From Penelope pileata (taxonomy: Eukaryota; Chordata; Aves; Galliformes; Cracidae), in the NCBI GenBank assembly GCA_013396635.1, contig WBMW01000009.1, positions 483,976 to 547,975 on the forward strand: DNA of 64,000 nucleotides, read 5' to 3'. The position numbers were made by a program, and so were the translations under genes. Position 1 is the stretch's first letter; each line of letters starts with the position of its first letter. Shown here in pieces: positions 26,101-41,500 of the stretch. The notes under the pieces were generated by a model. The model made no database searches. It was given only the letters and a program-made list of their open reading frames with translations, and had not been told where the DNA came from.

Positions 26101-26545
26101 ATCAAAACAAAGGAAAGACTGTACTGAAGATTACAACTCTCTCCTTACAGAGAGGTGACTCAGTGCCTTACCACACAGTATTTTCAAACATAAATTAAAC
26201 AAAACAGATTTAAGAATAGCAGCAAGAAGGGTACATGTACTATGGCCACTCCAAGCCCCAGCACACTGGATACATGGATTACTGTTTTACTTTATTCCAT
26301 GAAAACAAAGGAAAGATGTTCTTCCCAATGCTCTCTGCAGGGCCCAAGCTGAGAACAAAAATAAACTCTGAACACTCTCATTTGGTCACTAGAGCAGGAG
26401 AAGGGAAGAAGAGAAAGAAGGGCCAGCCAGCTGCCTGCCTGATTTCAGCACTGCAATCCTATGACCCTCAACTGCATATTCAATGAGTTGGTGTCCCAGG
26501 CAAAGAGGAGAGGGGAGGAAGGCTGGGAGAACTCAGGCCACGGTG
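20170..26545 (-). other. UBXN7: Probable long 3' UTR of UBXN7
   Basis: AT-rich unique sequence without recognisable exons or repeats, directly downstream of the UBXN7 stop. It is read as a 3' UTR because of its place, the end signal near 20.18 kb and the long 3' UTR known for the gene in mammals. It contains an A16 run near 25.64 kb, close to the left end of a GC-poor stretch. No microRNA hairpin was obvious by eye. Confidence 0.45.
20183..20188 (-). terminator. UBXN7: Candidate UBXN7 polyadenylation signal
   Basis: AATAAA on the minus strand (TTTATT as written) about 6.36 kb beyond the UBXN7 stop codon. Mammalian UBXN7 has a long 3' UTR, and no other gene occupies 20.2-26.5 kb, so this is a reasonable distal site. 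Earlier signals may also be used. Confidence 0.35.
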
Positions 26546-29500
26546 CTAATTCCTTTCCTGCACAAAGACAGTCTCTTGAGGACACAGGCCTGCCTCCTGT
26601 AATGTGATCTCATAGTCCAGGTGGGAGAGTTTCCTTCGAGGGAAGTTGGTGAGGAGTTCAAAGCGTTCATTGGGGTATCCTTTTGACTGGACATGTTTCA
26701 CAAGAGCCTAGAGAAGAAGAAAGGCAAAAAAGTGTCATTCAATCATTGACCTCTCCAGCACAAGCAAGCCTGAGAAACAGCTGAGAAGAACATCTGAAGC
26801 ACAGAGATTAAATGATACCATAAAAATATCTGTTTGGGGAGAACTTTGGAGAAAGTCTACTGTCATTCACGTCCAGAAGGGAGCATGGAAGCATAGTGAA
26901 AGAGGTGGAGAACAAGAATCAAAAGTTTTGCTTTTGATTTTGCCATTGTCTGACCACAGACAATGATTTAACTTCTCCATTTAGAGAAAAGATAAATGAG
27001 CGAGCTGAGAGTGTTTTACGGTAATCAAACGATTAACACAAAAGCTATTTAGAGTCATTTTAGAAAGGAAAACAGCAATCTGGGGACTCACAAAGACATG
27101 CAACCAAAGCAGCAAAGGGAACACACAGAGCCAGCAGTCTGTTGATCAGAAGAGAGGAACAACAGGGGGAAAAAAAAAACAAAAAAACCAACAGAATGAC
27201 TGTGAAAGCACTCCCTGACAGCGCCTCTACCTTTGGGATCTAATGAAATTAGACCCCAAAGGAGCCACCACAGGAAAAAGACATTCTCCAGTTTCAGCTC
27301 CGTTCTCAAACAAGGAATTCCAATTAACTCCACTCACCAGAAGTTTAGCTTGTTCAGGCAGTGAAATTTGTTCTCGCTTTCCATCTGGATACCTTAGCAT
27401 CAGCTGTGCCTTTGGTCCTAGCATAAAGGAAGTTACCACAAGTTAACAAACAGCGAGGCAGCTCAACTGAGCTCTTCTGTTGATTTTGGGGGGCACACTT
27501 TAGGGCATAGGATAGTAGGGTTAGGGACTGGAGACAAATGCAAAGTTTTTTAGCGCACAAGGTTTCAGTCTCTGAAGACACATTTGTACTGCATGTGTTT
27601 AAGATATACACAACAAACTTGGGACTCAGAGTTCACCCTAGTGACTGAAACCAGTCTGGGTTGCTAGAGAAAAGCACACTGTGCTACCTCTGCCTTTGAG
27701 GCCACCTCCCACTGCTGCATCCCATCTCAGAACTGCAGAGAGGAACACAAACTTCTGGGACTTGTATGTATAAGTTGCTAACTCAGTGCAGACTCTCAAG
27801 GAAGCCAAGCTGAGTACGAGGTGGAGCTGACGTTATTTCATTTCTCTCTACCACACTGGTGGAAGCCCTGTCACAGGTACCTGCATTACAGCAATGTGTA
27901 TTTCATTCACAGACAAGGTCTCAAACTAAGAAATTTGAGCTTGGTGACTAATGTGACACCACTATGCCAAAGTGTGCTGCTGGCAAAGCGAACCATCCAA
28001 AAGTCTAGTGTCAAGGAGGGAATGAGACAGAAGGAAAGGCTTAGCTTTTCAAAACAAGGGCTGAAACTATGCTCAGAGTATAACCATTTTCAGAAAAAAA
28101 AAGCAAAACACAGGTCACTATAAAAAAATCACAGCCACTCACCGTTCACATCTAGGCCCTGCAACGTACTTTCAGGCTTGTCAGCCAGCTCCTCCAGTAT
28201 CCCTGCATCAACACAGGGCAGTACTCTGTGATTTGATGTTGTCCCAGGCTCAGTCCTTGCAGGGGGCTCAGGCTGAGGCCTCCGGCTCTCCTCTTTTTTA
28301 TACCCCAAGTCCTTGTGTGGAGACTTCCTCAGCTTGGCAGGATTCTCTGATTCCTCCTCCTCCTCAGATCCACAAACAGAAATAAACTCTTCACTTCCAG
28401 AAAAAAGCTCTGATTCAGACTCCTCGTCCGATCGACTCTCCTGCTTGGCCTGTGAGGAATCAAAATGTGTCTCCTGTAACGAGGCTCTGATAGCAGCTTC
28501 CAGCTGGCTGTCCTCGCTGGCATCAATGAGACTCTCCTGTTAAATACAGACAGAAGACAAAAGGCATAAAAAAGCTTTTAGACATACCAAAAATCAAGAG
28601 GATATCAAGTGTCCCAAAGGGAAGCTACTAAAGCTGTCACAACAAACAGCATGGAAAGCTAGTCATCCTGTAATACTTAATTGGTTCCTCCTCAGAGTTT
28701 CACATGGAGTAATATATCTTCTTTCCACACACACACAATTCTGTGACTGTCAAATCCAAAACAAATGGTGAAAGTGAAAATTGCATAACGAAAGCAGTTA
28801 TCGAAGGAAAAAGCACTCCCTGGTGCACCATTTTCATACTTTGCATACTCTTCCAACTAATTCATTAAATCTGTTTATACTGCTGAATTGGAAATCAGTA
28901 CAGCTGGATACAGACATACCAGGTTTTCTTTCAGGTTTTCTTCAGTCCTCCTAGAGGGCCTCCTACTTACCGAACGAGAGCATTTTTGGGGAGGGCTGGT
29001 AGAATGCCCATCCAGCTGCCCGTGCTCACTCAGGAACCCAGTTACTTGGTCCAAGAAAGAAGTCACGTCCAGCTGGTGCCACTCCACCAGTTTCTGGCCT
29101 AGGGAAGAGAAAGCATCATGAAGCCTGTTTTCAGCAACAGCTCACCAAAGACTGCAGCTTAGCTGTCAAAAACATCAACTCGCTACTGTGCATGCACTAT
29201 GCAAAATCCACATTTGTGGAACTGCAGCTGCCTACAGGACACCACCTGATAATTATTAAGTTTCCTCCCTCCACCCCCTTGAAAAGCTTTCACTCATGTA
29301 CAGAGATAAATACAAACCCTGTTTATTTCTGCTCTTTTCTATAGCTGAGGGAACATGCATCCAGAAAGGTGAATTAGGCATCAAAATTAAAAAACTCAAA
29401 ACACTAATTTTATGAAGAATTTGTACATTCTTTCTGCTTTGATTCTACACCCTGGTAAACAGCGTTCGCTTCTGTAAGTGCTAAGAAGAATATCTTTACT

Positions 29501-32500
29501 TCAGTTTCAACAACAAAAAAGTGTTTTGAGGTGGTTTAAGTCAAACAGCAAGAAATCTCAACAAACTACTACCTCATTCCTGAAAGACAAGACTAAACCA
29601 TTAATACAGCAACTTTCTGTGATGACAGAAAAGGCAAGGGTGTTGGCAAACAAAAGAAAAAGGTCCAATTTCAAAAGCAATGAAGGTAAGTGTTTGGTCT
29701 TTTTTTTTTTATTGTTGTTGAACAATCAAAGTGGTAATTGAAAATTCAGATGCAATTCAGTAAGTCATCACTGATCCTCATTAAGCCACTGTGAAAGGAG
29801 GAGGACTGCAGATTTGTATTCATGTAATGAGTACGTTACCCTACAAATATTTTAGAATAGTTATCACAAGATTTCAAATAGCTTTCAAAAGGCCACTTAC
29901 AAAAAAATCCTGATTTCAGAGTTTCACCACCAGGTGGTACTATTTTCAACTTCTAAGCAAAACGTTTGGTGAACTATACCAAGTTCCATATCAAACAGAA
30001 CTCCAGAAAGCCTTGGGAGTTTTGTTCCTTTCCTCCTTCCAGCAGCTATCATTTCATTTCTTCAGGGACAAGATCTCACAGGGGACAAACATGGTAACCA
30101 AAATGCTTCAGCTGCAGCATAACACATACTGCCACAGACAGTACTCTAGCCTACAACTGCCAGCCCTTTCTCCTGGATATATAAACTGCAGGTAACTGTC
30201 ACTTATCTTACCTGTCCTGGGATCCAGGATGGAGACATAAGGGAAATCTGCTAATTTATAAAACTGTATGTACCTCTGTCCCTCCTCACTGTCATGGTAC
30301 ACCTACAAAATACCACATTGAAAGCAAGTTACTGGGCGGAAACACTTAATGATCTTGAAAATGAACCAAGTTTTTCTCCATTTTACAGTTCATGCTACAA
30401 GTGGGACACACAAGTCTCAGCAACTTCTACAAGCTGGATATGCATCTCTAATAGTGCATGATTAGAGGCTAAGCAATAACACTTTGAATCAAGAAGTAAA
30501 AGGCTGCTTTTGCATTAAAATGCATATCCCTAACTACAAAGGTTATCTTTTCCGCAGTTCTCCAAGAGCACGGCAGCAGTGCCATTTTACTCAAAAAGTC
30601 TGTTTTCACTGTTCCACCTATCAGGACATGAAGTTACCAGAGTGGCTCTGTTCAATTTCCCACCTGCCAAAAAATGAAGTGCTCCCGGATTATGTTCTTC
30701 ACAGCCTCATTGCTCCAGACATCGCGGTTGAGACACTGGCACGCAAAATCCTGCACATTCTGAATGTTTATCATGAGCCATTTGTTCTGCATCTGACCAC
30801 ACTCCTTGGCCTGTAAGCAGAGAGAAAAGCTTCATTAGCTAACACGGAAGAGCTCAGCATAAACAATGCCAGCAATGATCAGTGATGGCTTCTAACACTG
30901 TCAGAACTTTCACCAAAACCCCTTCACAGTGAGAAAGATGGACCGAGCTTGCGCAAAGGCATCCACAAAACAGAATGCAGGGCTGAAAGACCTGCTTCAA
31001 TGAGATTGGTTGAATTACAGAATCACATCGATGAACAGAGCTGCTGGATTTCAACAAGCCAAGCACAGAGTGGGAAAAGCAGCTTTACGAGTGGGGAGGG
31101 GGAGCGGGCAGGGGGAAAGACACTGAATTAAGTATTTGTTCAGGGAAGAGTGTAGTCAATCACACCGATCTGACAACAGAGGAAAGACCTGCTCACTCCA
31201 GAGATAAACCTGTGGATCATCTTCTACTTAAGTAGGTAACATAATTGACAGAGGACTTGCATAAATGCAACAGGACCTCCTCTCTCTTTTTTTTTTTCTC
31301 CTGTTTTTCCTCTCTCTCCAAGTTTCGAGTTACTCTACTTCTGTGCAACTGCCCAATTAGGCATCCTTTTTTGATGCTTGTTATCCAGACTGCAAGTTGG
31401 GAGGAAGACGGGAAGGCGCAGGAAGAAATCTTACTGGTTTGAGTCACAAAGCTGGCATAGTCTGATTGCTTGGTGGCAAGTTAATGGTAGGAGTTTGATC
31501 AAGAATGTAATTCTGATCGCTGAATTGCCATACCTGTTGAAAAAAAGAGGGCTATATCAACAGCAGGAATGCTCTTACCACCTGGAGAGACTGGAACTAG
31601 CACATGAACTTCCCTTCCTTTTTAAAAAAAGTATGCATGTATTTATTTATAAGTGCATTCACTATCCTGCTGGCAAGGCAGTTAACAGCAAAGTCAAGTA
31701 ATTAGAATGTTACAAATGATTTTGCTGTTTTTGGTGGTAGTTTGTTCCCCAAACCAAATTTTTTAAAGAGATTTTTAGCCAGTGCACCTTCAAATAGTCT
31801 GTCTGATGCAAGACAGATGCATGAACCCCATCCACTTAGCTGAATGAAGTGTAAGCCTCAACCCTCTTGGTAAACCTGTAAGTACTGGACTACAAGCTTG
31901 CTCATTGCTCAGAAGATCTCAGTCTACAAAATACAGTCTGCACAGCCAAGAGATCTGCAGACTATTTTTATTTTACTCAAAAGAAAAATGTTACAGAAAA
32001 AAAAAATCAACGTAGAAGCGTGGAAGGTGACACCTAAGTAATTGATAAGGGTTTTAAATATGCTCATTATGCTTTTATTTAAATATATATATATATATAT
32101 ATATGTTTAGCTAACTGTGGGATTTGAAAACTAATTCTAGGCAGCCCGTTTAAGATGAGGCCTAGAGGTCCTGCCCAAGAATAAAGGGTCACTATGTAAC
32201 TTCAGTTAATCACATTGCCTTAGTCCTGTGTTCTAATGTAATCCATATGGGACTAAACAAAAAAACTCAGAAATATGTAACTAGCATACCTGGAAGTGCA
32301 TCTCACTCTTCTAAGCTTACTTTGTATATTTTTTAACATTAGTGAAAACCTGACTCCTCCTCTCCTCCATCCAGCTACTGCACTTGAAAGGATGCAAGCA
32401 GGAAATTCCACACGCAATTTTTGCAAAGATGAGTTTTCACCTGTAGAGCAGGTCCAGCTCCTGAAACTCCTTTCAACTTCCTTGTAAAAGCAACAGGTTT

Positions 32501-35500
32501 CACGTTTAACATTCAAGAGGACAACAGTTGTACTGCTACCATCTCACACACACATATAACCATGCTCTTACACAGCTACTCGTGTTTTAGGGGTAGGGGG
32601 CAGTGTGGAGGGAAGAAATATTGTGGGTATAGAGATTACACTGGTGGATCATTTTGATAAATGACCAAAACAACAATGCAGGGCTCAAGAGCTGGCTTGT
32701 ATAACCTGAAAACTATGTTTGATGGCTTTAGAACCACTGTTCACTACATCAGTGCCCCACCACCACTTTTCCTCCTCCTTTGAGGTACAAGCACCTGGCA
32801 CATGAATAGCACCCAAAAAGGTAAGTAGAGAGCAACCACTCCTTGCAAACATTCCCATTCAAGCTTTCAGCAATCAGCAGAGCAGGAACTGCCAAAGAGA
32901 GAGGCAGTGGTTCCTAGATACAACATGACAGAAGCAAAAAGAGACCCCTGAAAGTCCCCTAAATTCACCTTTCCCTTTTCTGCCCATCCCCATTTTTCAT
33001 CACTACATCTGGGGGCAAGAAACCAGCAATGTGGCAAGACAACAAGGGAAAAAAGTGATTTTACACTCACTACTGGCTCCAACTGCATAAATGCTAGCCC
33101 TTGTACTACTAAAAATAACGTTTTATTCTTTCATTTGACTTTTCCGAACCATGGATGGTTTATAAGTTCTGTGGTGGCTCTTTCTCATTTGCCTTTGTTG
33201 AAATGCATTGCTCCCCCTCAGCCAGCAGAGAGAAACAAGGAAGTGGAGCCAGCATCTTGTGACCTTCCAGACATCGGCCCATCAGGCATGATTCAGTTCG
33301 GAATATAACAGGTGACACAAAGTCAGACAGGAGATCTGTCTACCAAGAAACATCCTATTTACGTTAGGCTTGCAAACTAGGCCCATTTAATTTGGTGCAA
33401 ATTAAATTGTATCTTACAACATACACAGGGAGAAACAAACACCTAAACCCCTTGGGAGTTCGGTGTGTTACACTAGAGATTTTTTCCTAGCAGATTCTAT
33501 GTTAAGGTGATGGTGAGCATGAAGCTTCATACACATTGAAGCTCAACATTACAGTTAGGAAATGTTAGATAAAAACCCCTTGTGCAACCTTAACCGACCC
33601 TCAGCAGCTTAACTGTGTAACCACACAACACTCCTCTGGTTAACAGCCACTTGCCTCTGGTTTATACAGCCCCAGTCCACCAGGCTTTACTAACTGACAT
33701 CTAGTGGCTCACCCGCTGTGTTCAAAAGGTCTGCAAGATTAAAACAAAGTTTTTTACAGATCCTGCACGTCAAGTCTTTTCTACCATTCTTTTTACAGTG
33801 TACTTCAGCAATATAGTGCTTCACTTAACTTTGGAAATACAGTGATTGTTTTCTGTACATGAAGCACAGTGCTTTTTGATGGAGCTCAAGTTAAATACAA
33901 ATGCTTATTTAACACCTGAAAATTTCTCTTGAATGAAACTTAATTCTCATCTATTCTTAAAAGCTAGTATTGGAGAGTTCAAGTGAAATGGCAACTTTTC
34001 ACATTTTTTTTTTTTTTTGCATTTGAAGGAAAATGAATTTTCTTTGGCAAAACAAAAGATAACTCAATCTAATTACTACGAAAGCCAAAGTTAGAGTAGC
34101 CTAACAGGAGTGACAGAAGTTGAACAACAAGGAAGCATGACAACCTTACTAATGCCAAGCACCACCATCACTGCAAAGTTTGAAGTTATAAGCATACAGG
34201 GCACAATGAGAATGTTCCTGCATACCCCTCCAGAGCTTAGAATACACCGCACCCCAATAATAATAAAAAATAAAACTACTTAAGGTTGAACTAAAATAAA
34301 AGAGCATCTAAACAATACTATTTGGTGTCTTTGGTATGTCGAAAAGGGGTAAATCTCTCAGATTTATTACATAGTTTAAATATGAGTGTCCAGAGAAGGA
34401 AGAAGCCAACAGCAGCTTGCTAGAGGTGAATTTTGAGAAAGATTCTGGTTGCTGGATTCACAGGAGGCCTGACATTGTCCCAGGCTGAAGCAGCACAGTA
34501 GTTACAAAAAGTAAAGTGGAAAGAGTTATAGCCAACGAATTGAGAAGCTAAAAATTTTTCTTGTAAGAGAAGTTTTGAAATGAAGAGTAACCCATGAGAC
34601 AAGGAACTATACAAGAACACAAAAAGGTGAGTATTAATACCAGAAAGCATGTGTCTCTAAATTTGAGCTACTGCAAAGAACAGGAGAAGCTGTGTATACA
34701 CACCCCCTTTTTTTTCCCCTCAATTTACAAGACTGAATGAGAACACACAGACTTCACAACAATCAAACGTATCAACCAGTTACACCATCCTCTGAAACTA
34801 ATTTTGACAGTGTAGATGCCATAATAAACACTCCTTAAGCCTTAACATCTTTTCAGTAAGACGTTAGGAAAGACTAGCACACATCTTGAGTTCCACAGCA
34901 GAGACCAGAGTGCACTTGCTGACTGCATATATATTCCAGTACGGAGCAGCACTGCTGTTATTACATGAATTCCCTTTATTGGTCCCTCAAGCCGCACATT
35001 CACTCCATTCACAAACAGCTCTGAACAACAAGCCTGGTAGGGATCAGCAGCTGGAGGACAGAACACAACCCTTCTGGAGTAAACCCTGAATCATGTCGTG
35101 CAGCAGTGGTGCTTCAGCCCCAACCATCTGAGCCTGCACACCTGCTTCTGCTGCACCAAATTACTTCCTCAAGTAGACACAGCTATCCTCTCTCAGCATC
35201 CTTTCAAACCTGGAATTTTGTTACGTGAATAAGATTAAATACATGGAGGGCGCTACCAGAACACAGGAGCTGCTGATAAGCCAACTCCTAACGGGTGATT
35301 TGGGAAGCATAAAAAGAGAGATTAAGCCAACAGGATGGGAGCTGGAGACTCAAAGAAGGCACCATTTCTCTAAAAATTCCACAGCAGCGTTCTAGCATTT
35401 GGGCATGGCCATAGACACAAACGTAAAAATGTAAATATTTTTGTTCAGCTCACAGAGCCAGACCTCCAGCACCCTTTGCATTATCTGTCATTTCGTCATT

Positions 35501-38500
35501 TGTTTACATTCTCGTGAAATCATCTCTAGCATTGAGCTACTTAAAGATGACCATGTGGAAGTTCAGAAGAAACTGCAACTTCTGAAGAATATCTAGGAGT
35601 TACAGACTGGAGAACTAAAAAGATACCAATCCATATAGTCTCTAATCACTTGTTAGGTCACTGGTGCATATTGTAACAAATTCTGACCAGATCCACAAAG
35701 CTGCCTACACAGATAGAAAAGGTGACACTTGAGATGGCCGAATGCCACCAGTCCCCTCTGTCCTCCTGAGATGGCAGAGCTACCTCTTGGACAATGTTTC
35801 CATCAACACCAGAGACAAAAGATGACCGCTGTGATTTTGTACAAGAACAACTACTGGAGATAAAGTTGTGCCTTCGTGACAATGCCATACAGACTTCAGT
35901 AGCTTGGGTATTAGAAATCATTTGTTAGCAAAACTGCATGAGCTTCTATCCAGGCTGTGCTGCAAACTACACTGCCCCTTTCAAAATACTTTTGCTCACC
36001 AACCAAAAGCAATCTTACCTCAGCTATTTCTGTACCGTGCTACAAGAGATTCAGTTCTTCATTCTGACCATCCTCAGTTGTGCACAGAGGTCTTGCACCA
36101 AGTGTCATATGCCATACTGGCATTTAAATATAACAAAAATGTGGTCTACAATCGTTAGCTAAGACCTTCAGAAGTAGGGTATCAAATATTTATCATTACG
36201 TGGTCTTTTGCAACTTTCTGATTGCCCTACATACATGCCAACAGCCTAACACAGGGCTTCCACACTGCACACAACCATCACATAAGGAACTTACCAAAAC
36301 TTGAAAACTCACCGTTTCAAAGCTGCCTTTGTGCATCAGGTCAATGGGAGGCCTGAAGAGGTCTGCTAGAGTAGTGAGCTTCTTATCTACCGCTCCTCCA
36401 TTTCGGAGTTCCTGTTCCTGTCGAACTGCATAGCCCCAAGAGGAAACAAAGCTGAATTAGATAAAGTACTCGAAAGACAGATTTATTATTGACTCTACCC
36501 CCATACACAAAACTTTGGTGCTAGAGCCACAAGGTCAGACCACACTGAAGAAGATGGGCTGTTACTTAGGGTAAGAACCCTGCTTGTTCCAGCTCTTACA
36601 AGCAGTGGGTGTTTATTTCACTTTTAAATACATCTTAAACAATCTGAGTATCAGTGGAGGTGGTCATAGGCCAATATTTAAAAATAAACAAGTGAAAAAA
36701 AGGCCATGACTTGTCCGCAGTGATATTGTTAGATAGGGAAAGTGGAGCTACTTTGTAACATCACAGCTTCACTCAGAACATTCTAACTTAATGTTTCTAA
36801 CACATGAAGGTAAGGCAATCCCACAGAAAGATTTAGTTCACTTGGAGAAATATGTTTGGAAGTTTATATTAAATATCTAATCTTCCCACAATCAACTCAG
36901 GATCTCTCTGCATCTCTTAGATGAAGTTTTCAGACTGCCTGAAAAGCTTTCCAGTTGTGAAAGCAGCCATCAGTGGGCACATGAACCATTTTTGAGCAGA
37001 CACTGGATCCCTCCAGGGATAGAAATATCCCTGTGCAGCATGCCTGGGAGCCAGGAAGATGACATGGACTTTTATGGCTAGGGCCACTTCTTCAGGGATA
37101 ACCAGACAGTGATATTCACCTATGAAGTTTTACCATAAAGCATTATCAAGTTTCATCATAAACCTTCACAAAGGTTTTACCTATCATCCACCTCTAAAGG
37201 TCTTTGCTATAAGAGAGAAAAAAAGATAAGGGCATGAGATCCTATGAATTCTGTACTTCAATTTATATAGCTGTCAGTGACTTTAATACCTGACTAGTTC
37301 ATTACTACTGGAAAACCCTGATCAAAGCTGTCAGGGGAAAGCCAGAAACTATAAATACTTATTTTCAGTTTGGCATCCAATAGCTGATTAGTTGGGAATC
37401 TGGTCCTTGGTTAAAGCTCCTGAGCACTTCAGCAGCACCAGTGATAACAACTGCATAACAGCTCTAACTCAGCTGCAGAATAAATGGTGTTTGGTTCTCA
37501 GAGAATCCCATCCTAGGAAATTTACAGGCTTAAATAACAGACAATGCTCTGTCATTTGGAGAACCTGCATATGAACGGATAGGGAGTGGTAAACAGCAAT
37601 TAAATTCATGAGAACCAATTCACAAGGCCAAGGAAGAAGCCTCAGGACTATATAAATCTAATTCAAGCGCCAGAACCAGCACTGGCTATCCAAGAAAAAC
37701 AATTCATGGATCAACTTAATTCTACATGGGTGTTAGACTGCTCTTCATTTTTCATTCCCTCCAAAGCAGAAGGTTATTTTGAGAGTTATCAAGAAGGTTT
37801 TTGCCATAGCAAAGCAGACAGAATATGCTGTTTGATGGTTTTACTTAGGTAGCACAGGCAAGTGCTTGGACCAGCATCCTCAGTACACGCTTCCTACACC
37901 CATTAACCAATGTTTTCCCTTCAGCCATTCCAGAACAATTTAAGATTGCCCCCAGAAATAAACTAACGACGTTAACTGTACCGCAAACGTGGATGAGGAA
38001 TGTCAGTACTGCCACTACAACAAGGAACAGCCTAATAATGTTATTCCAAAATAACTTTTTATACACAGGAGGCAATTAAAAAACATTCAGTGGCTGAAAG
38101 CTATCATAGTCTACAGTGGAAACTAATTTGCAATCCTACTGGTATAAAAAAAGAATCTTTGGTTACTGATCTGCAGACACTTACTGGTTTCCGTTTGAAA
38201 ATCCCGAAAGCCATCAAATATTGAGCGCGCAGGTCTGCGTCTTTTAGGAGCTTAAAGGAAAAAAGTATTTCAATAATTATTTCAAAGGCATACTATCAGA
38301 AGAATTACTTACTAGCACCTTTCATCATGTGCTGAACAACAAAACAAGAATCCAAAGCAGGACTGATGGGGGAGGAAAATCATTAGGAAGGTCTGGAGAA
38401 GGATAAAGCAGGTAGCTTATGAGAACCATTCTTCCCCATCACTTCCTCCCTCCAGCAAATCTTTGCAGAGAAGTAAAACATACCAGCAGTACACAATGAT

Positions 38501-41500
38501 GTCAAGTTAGCCCTTTCTCACGGGCTCACCAAGCACTCCAAAGGCCCATCAGCATGTAGGGGCAGTGCTGTCACAGCATCAAAATGTCAAGATTTTTAAA
38601 TAAAGACCTCTAGGTAGATGAAAACTCAAAAAAAATTAAACTCAGTGGGAGAATACCTTCTTTATTAGGAAAAACATTTGTTTCTTCCACATTTCTGTTT
38701 CCTCTCTAATCACTTATCCAGGTCCCATCCCAACTTCTTGGCTGAACTGGCCCCAGGCAAGCTCTTCCATTGGATCCAGTGTCACTATCTGCAAGCAACC
38801 TTTCAGAATAAAATATTTGCTGCTGGGCATAGACAGTGGACCGGGCAGATACTGGGAATAGCAGCCAAAAACTTCACTGAAGTCCCATGGTACACCACAA
38901 ACACTGTCCTTGGGACACAAACCAAAATCACCTTATTTCAACCACTTGTCTGCTTTACTACTAGTTGAGAGCAAAATAATTTTAAGAGAACTTTCAAAAT
39001 TAGATGACACAATAAATATTATACGAATTTAAGAGTAAGATACAACATATACCCACGAGCAATGTGTAATAAGAAAAATCCATTTACAGCTAGAAAGCAT
39101 GACCTGTGCACAGGTCACAAAGCAAGTACCTCCAGAACTTGTTTTTAGAGATTGTAATGGTTTTGCACCCATAGCATATGCAGCACCTTTCATACGGCAC
39201 CACATGCCACACCAAGGGCATGAAGAATGATGCACAGTTCTTGTTCCTTGCATTCTTCATGTACAGAGCATCAGCATATGAGGAAAAACCAAACTAATCC
39301 TGAACAAGGAGCATGCCTGTGAATAATACTCGTGTAATGGCAGCAAGAAACACCTGTCTCCTCTAGGTGTTTTGCCACAAGCACAACTCCTTACAGCCAA
39401 CTTCAGAGCAATTGACACCGTAGCTTTGAATAGCAACTGAAAGACCACTTCAGCAAAAGCAGTATTTGCCACTCCAGGCTTAGCTGCTACAAGTCCAGTG
39501 CAGGTGAAGATCTTAACAGCAGTCCAGGTGGATGTTTTTCTGATATATTTTGTACTTTAAGAGTGGTTCAGTGTATCTGGCAAAGTACAAACAGACATGG
39601 TCTTCTCAACTGGAAGAGAATCCAAGCTCAAATAACAACCTCAATATGAGGCTGTTAAAACCAGTAACTGGAACATACCCTGCTTGAGGTTAGAGCTGAA
39701 AGGACCAAGTGAAGTAGCTTGCCAGCTGCTGGGCTGCCAGGCTGCTTCATGCTATAAACAGAAGTGGCATTAGTGAAAATATCAGAACTGGAGGATGAGA
39801 CAGAGCCAGGAGGCTACCACAGATTGCCTCAGTAGGACAGTCAGGGACAGCACGTCTGTGCTCAGCACATGGGTAGACAAGGACTGGGCAAGAAGTCACT
39901 TCTTAGCATCATGAACACACAGGCATCTATAGACCTTTGGCAAAGACTCTGCTGGGTCACAAACAAAGCAAGAGGAACAAGATGGTGCAACGTCTTCCAA
40001 GAGCCCTCAGCAAGGCATCTTCTGCAACCACCTCTCAGCTTGTGCGTGCTGACAAAAGACATCTCTGATGCTGGAAACAGGATCAACAGAAAACCAGCTC
40101 CCCAGTAAACTTGAAGCTTGGCCTCACAATCCTCTTTAGCACAGGAACTAAACAACAGAAAACATTTTCTATGGATATGGGATCACTTTAAAGATGAGCA
40201 TTTGCATGTCCTTCCTTGATAAAAAGGGCAAGACTCTCAATCCAGCTGGCATGACAAAAGTCAGAGACAGCTCGAAACAGCATGGTCAACATAAAACCAA
40301 CAGTCTTCCCTAGCTACAGGAAGTAAGTAGCATAGAGAAGATTCAGAGCATCAGTGTATTAGAAAAGTATTTAATAGTGTTTTAGATAAGTATGCAAAGG
40401 AAAACAGCAATTCCATTACCTCTTTGCTTACAGCAAAAAAATATTTCAAAAGTAGAAGTGATAAATAGTTTCAGGAAACAAACAAGAGAACTAGCTGTGT
40501 GATGCAGTTTAAAGGGCAAATTAAATTCCCAACAGAAAAACGGAGAAACTGATGAGTAATCGCACAGTTCAACCCTTCTTTCTGGATCTCCTCAAGCAGC
40601 ATTTGTCCTTGCCATTTTCACTTATCAGTCAAATCCCAAGCTTTTATCCCACCACCGCGCTTTTGCAGCAGTATCACATGGTTCTGAACTCCAGGAACAC
40701 AGATGTATGTATCCTCATCATCTCTAACTGGCTAGTGCTTCACAAAGTCCCCAGACACAAGGGTTAGCAAATTGGTACCACTGGGAATGCAGCATCTCTA
40801 ACATGTAAGGTTTTAAACAACATCAGTATATTTCCAAGTATGCAATCATGCCACATGGCTGTAGAGTTGTACCAGGGCAAAAATACAAAAATATATACAC
40901 TGCTTTCTTCATTTTCACCAAGTTCTGTTTTTTTTGGTTTTTTTATCACATAAGCCCATTTCAAAGTATTTAAAAAAATTAAAAACTGAGAACACAAGCT
41001 TACCTCCAAACAAGGGCTCAGGCTCTACTAAAATTTCTTGTTTTTGAGGAATCGGAGCTCGTACTTCATCCCTATCGAAGAGGAAAGAAAAATCAGAGAT
41101 AATAAAGTTTAAGTGCTACATAAACCACACCCTGTTGAGCTCCAAAGGCTCCTACAACCCAGACCAGCTAAGGATGCTGCTGTACCACTGCACAGAATCA
41201 GAGACTTGAGGTCAAAATAGACCTCAAGAGATTGTCTATTCCCTCTCCAGGCACCGAAGCAGGACTTAGTACACTAAGTATTAACATCTAGCCTGGATGA
41301 CCTTTCTGCATCTTGATAGATGACACAAATCCCTGGGTGACTTGATCCCAGACTTTCGTCAATCTACTTTCATAGCTTCCTCAGAACTTGGAAGAGTTTT
41401 TTAAAACTTAGCTAAGGCGAATTAATCCACCCTCCTCCCCTGTTGATCTACAGAGAGAGGGGAAAAAAAACCAAAACATTATTGGTTACTACAAGCTTTC

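Noticed and set aside
28725..28740. Short CA run (CACACACACA) near UBXN7 exon 8
   Set aside because: Too short to call a microsatellite.
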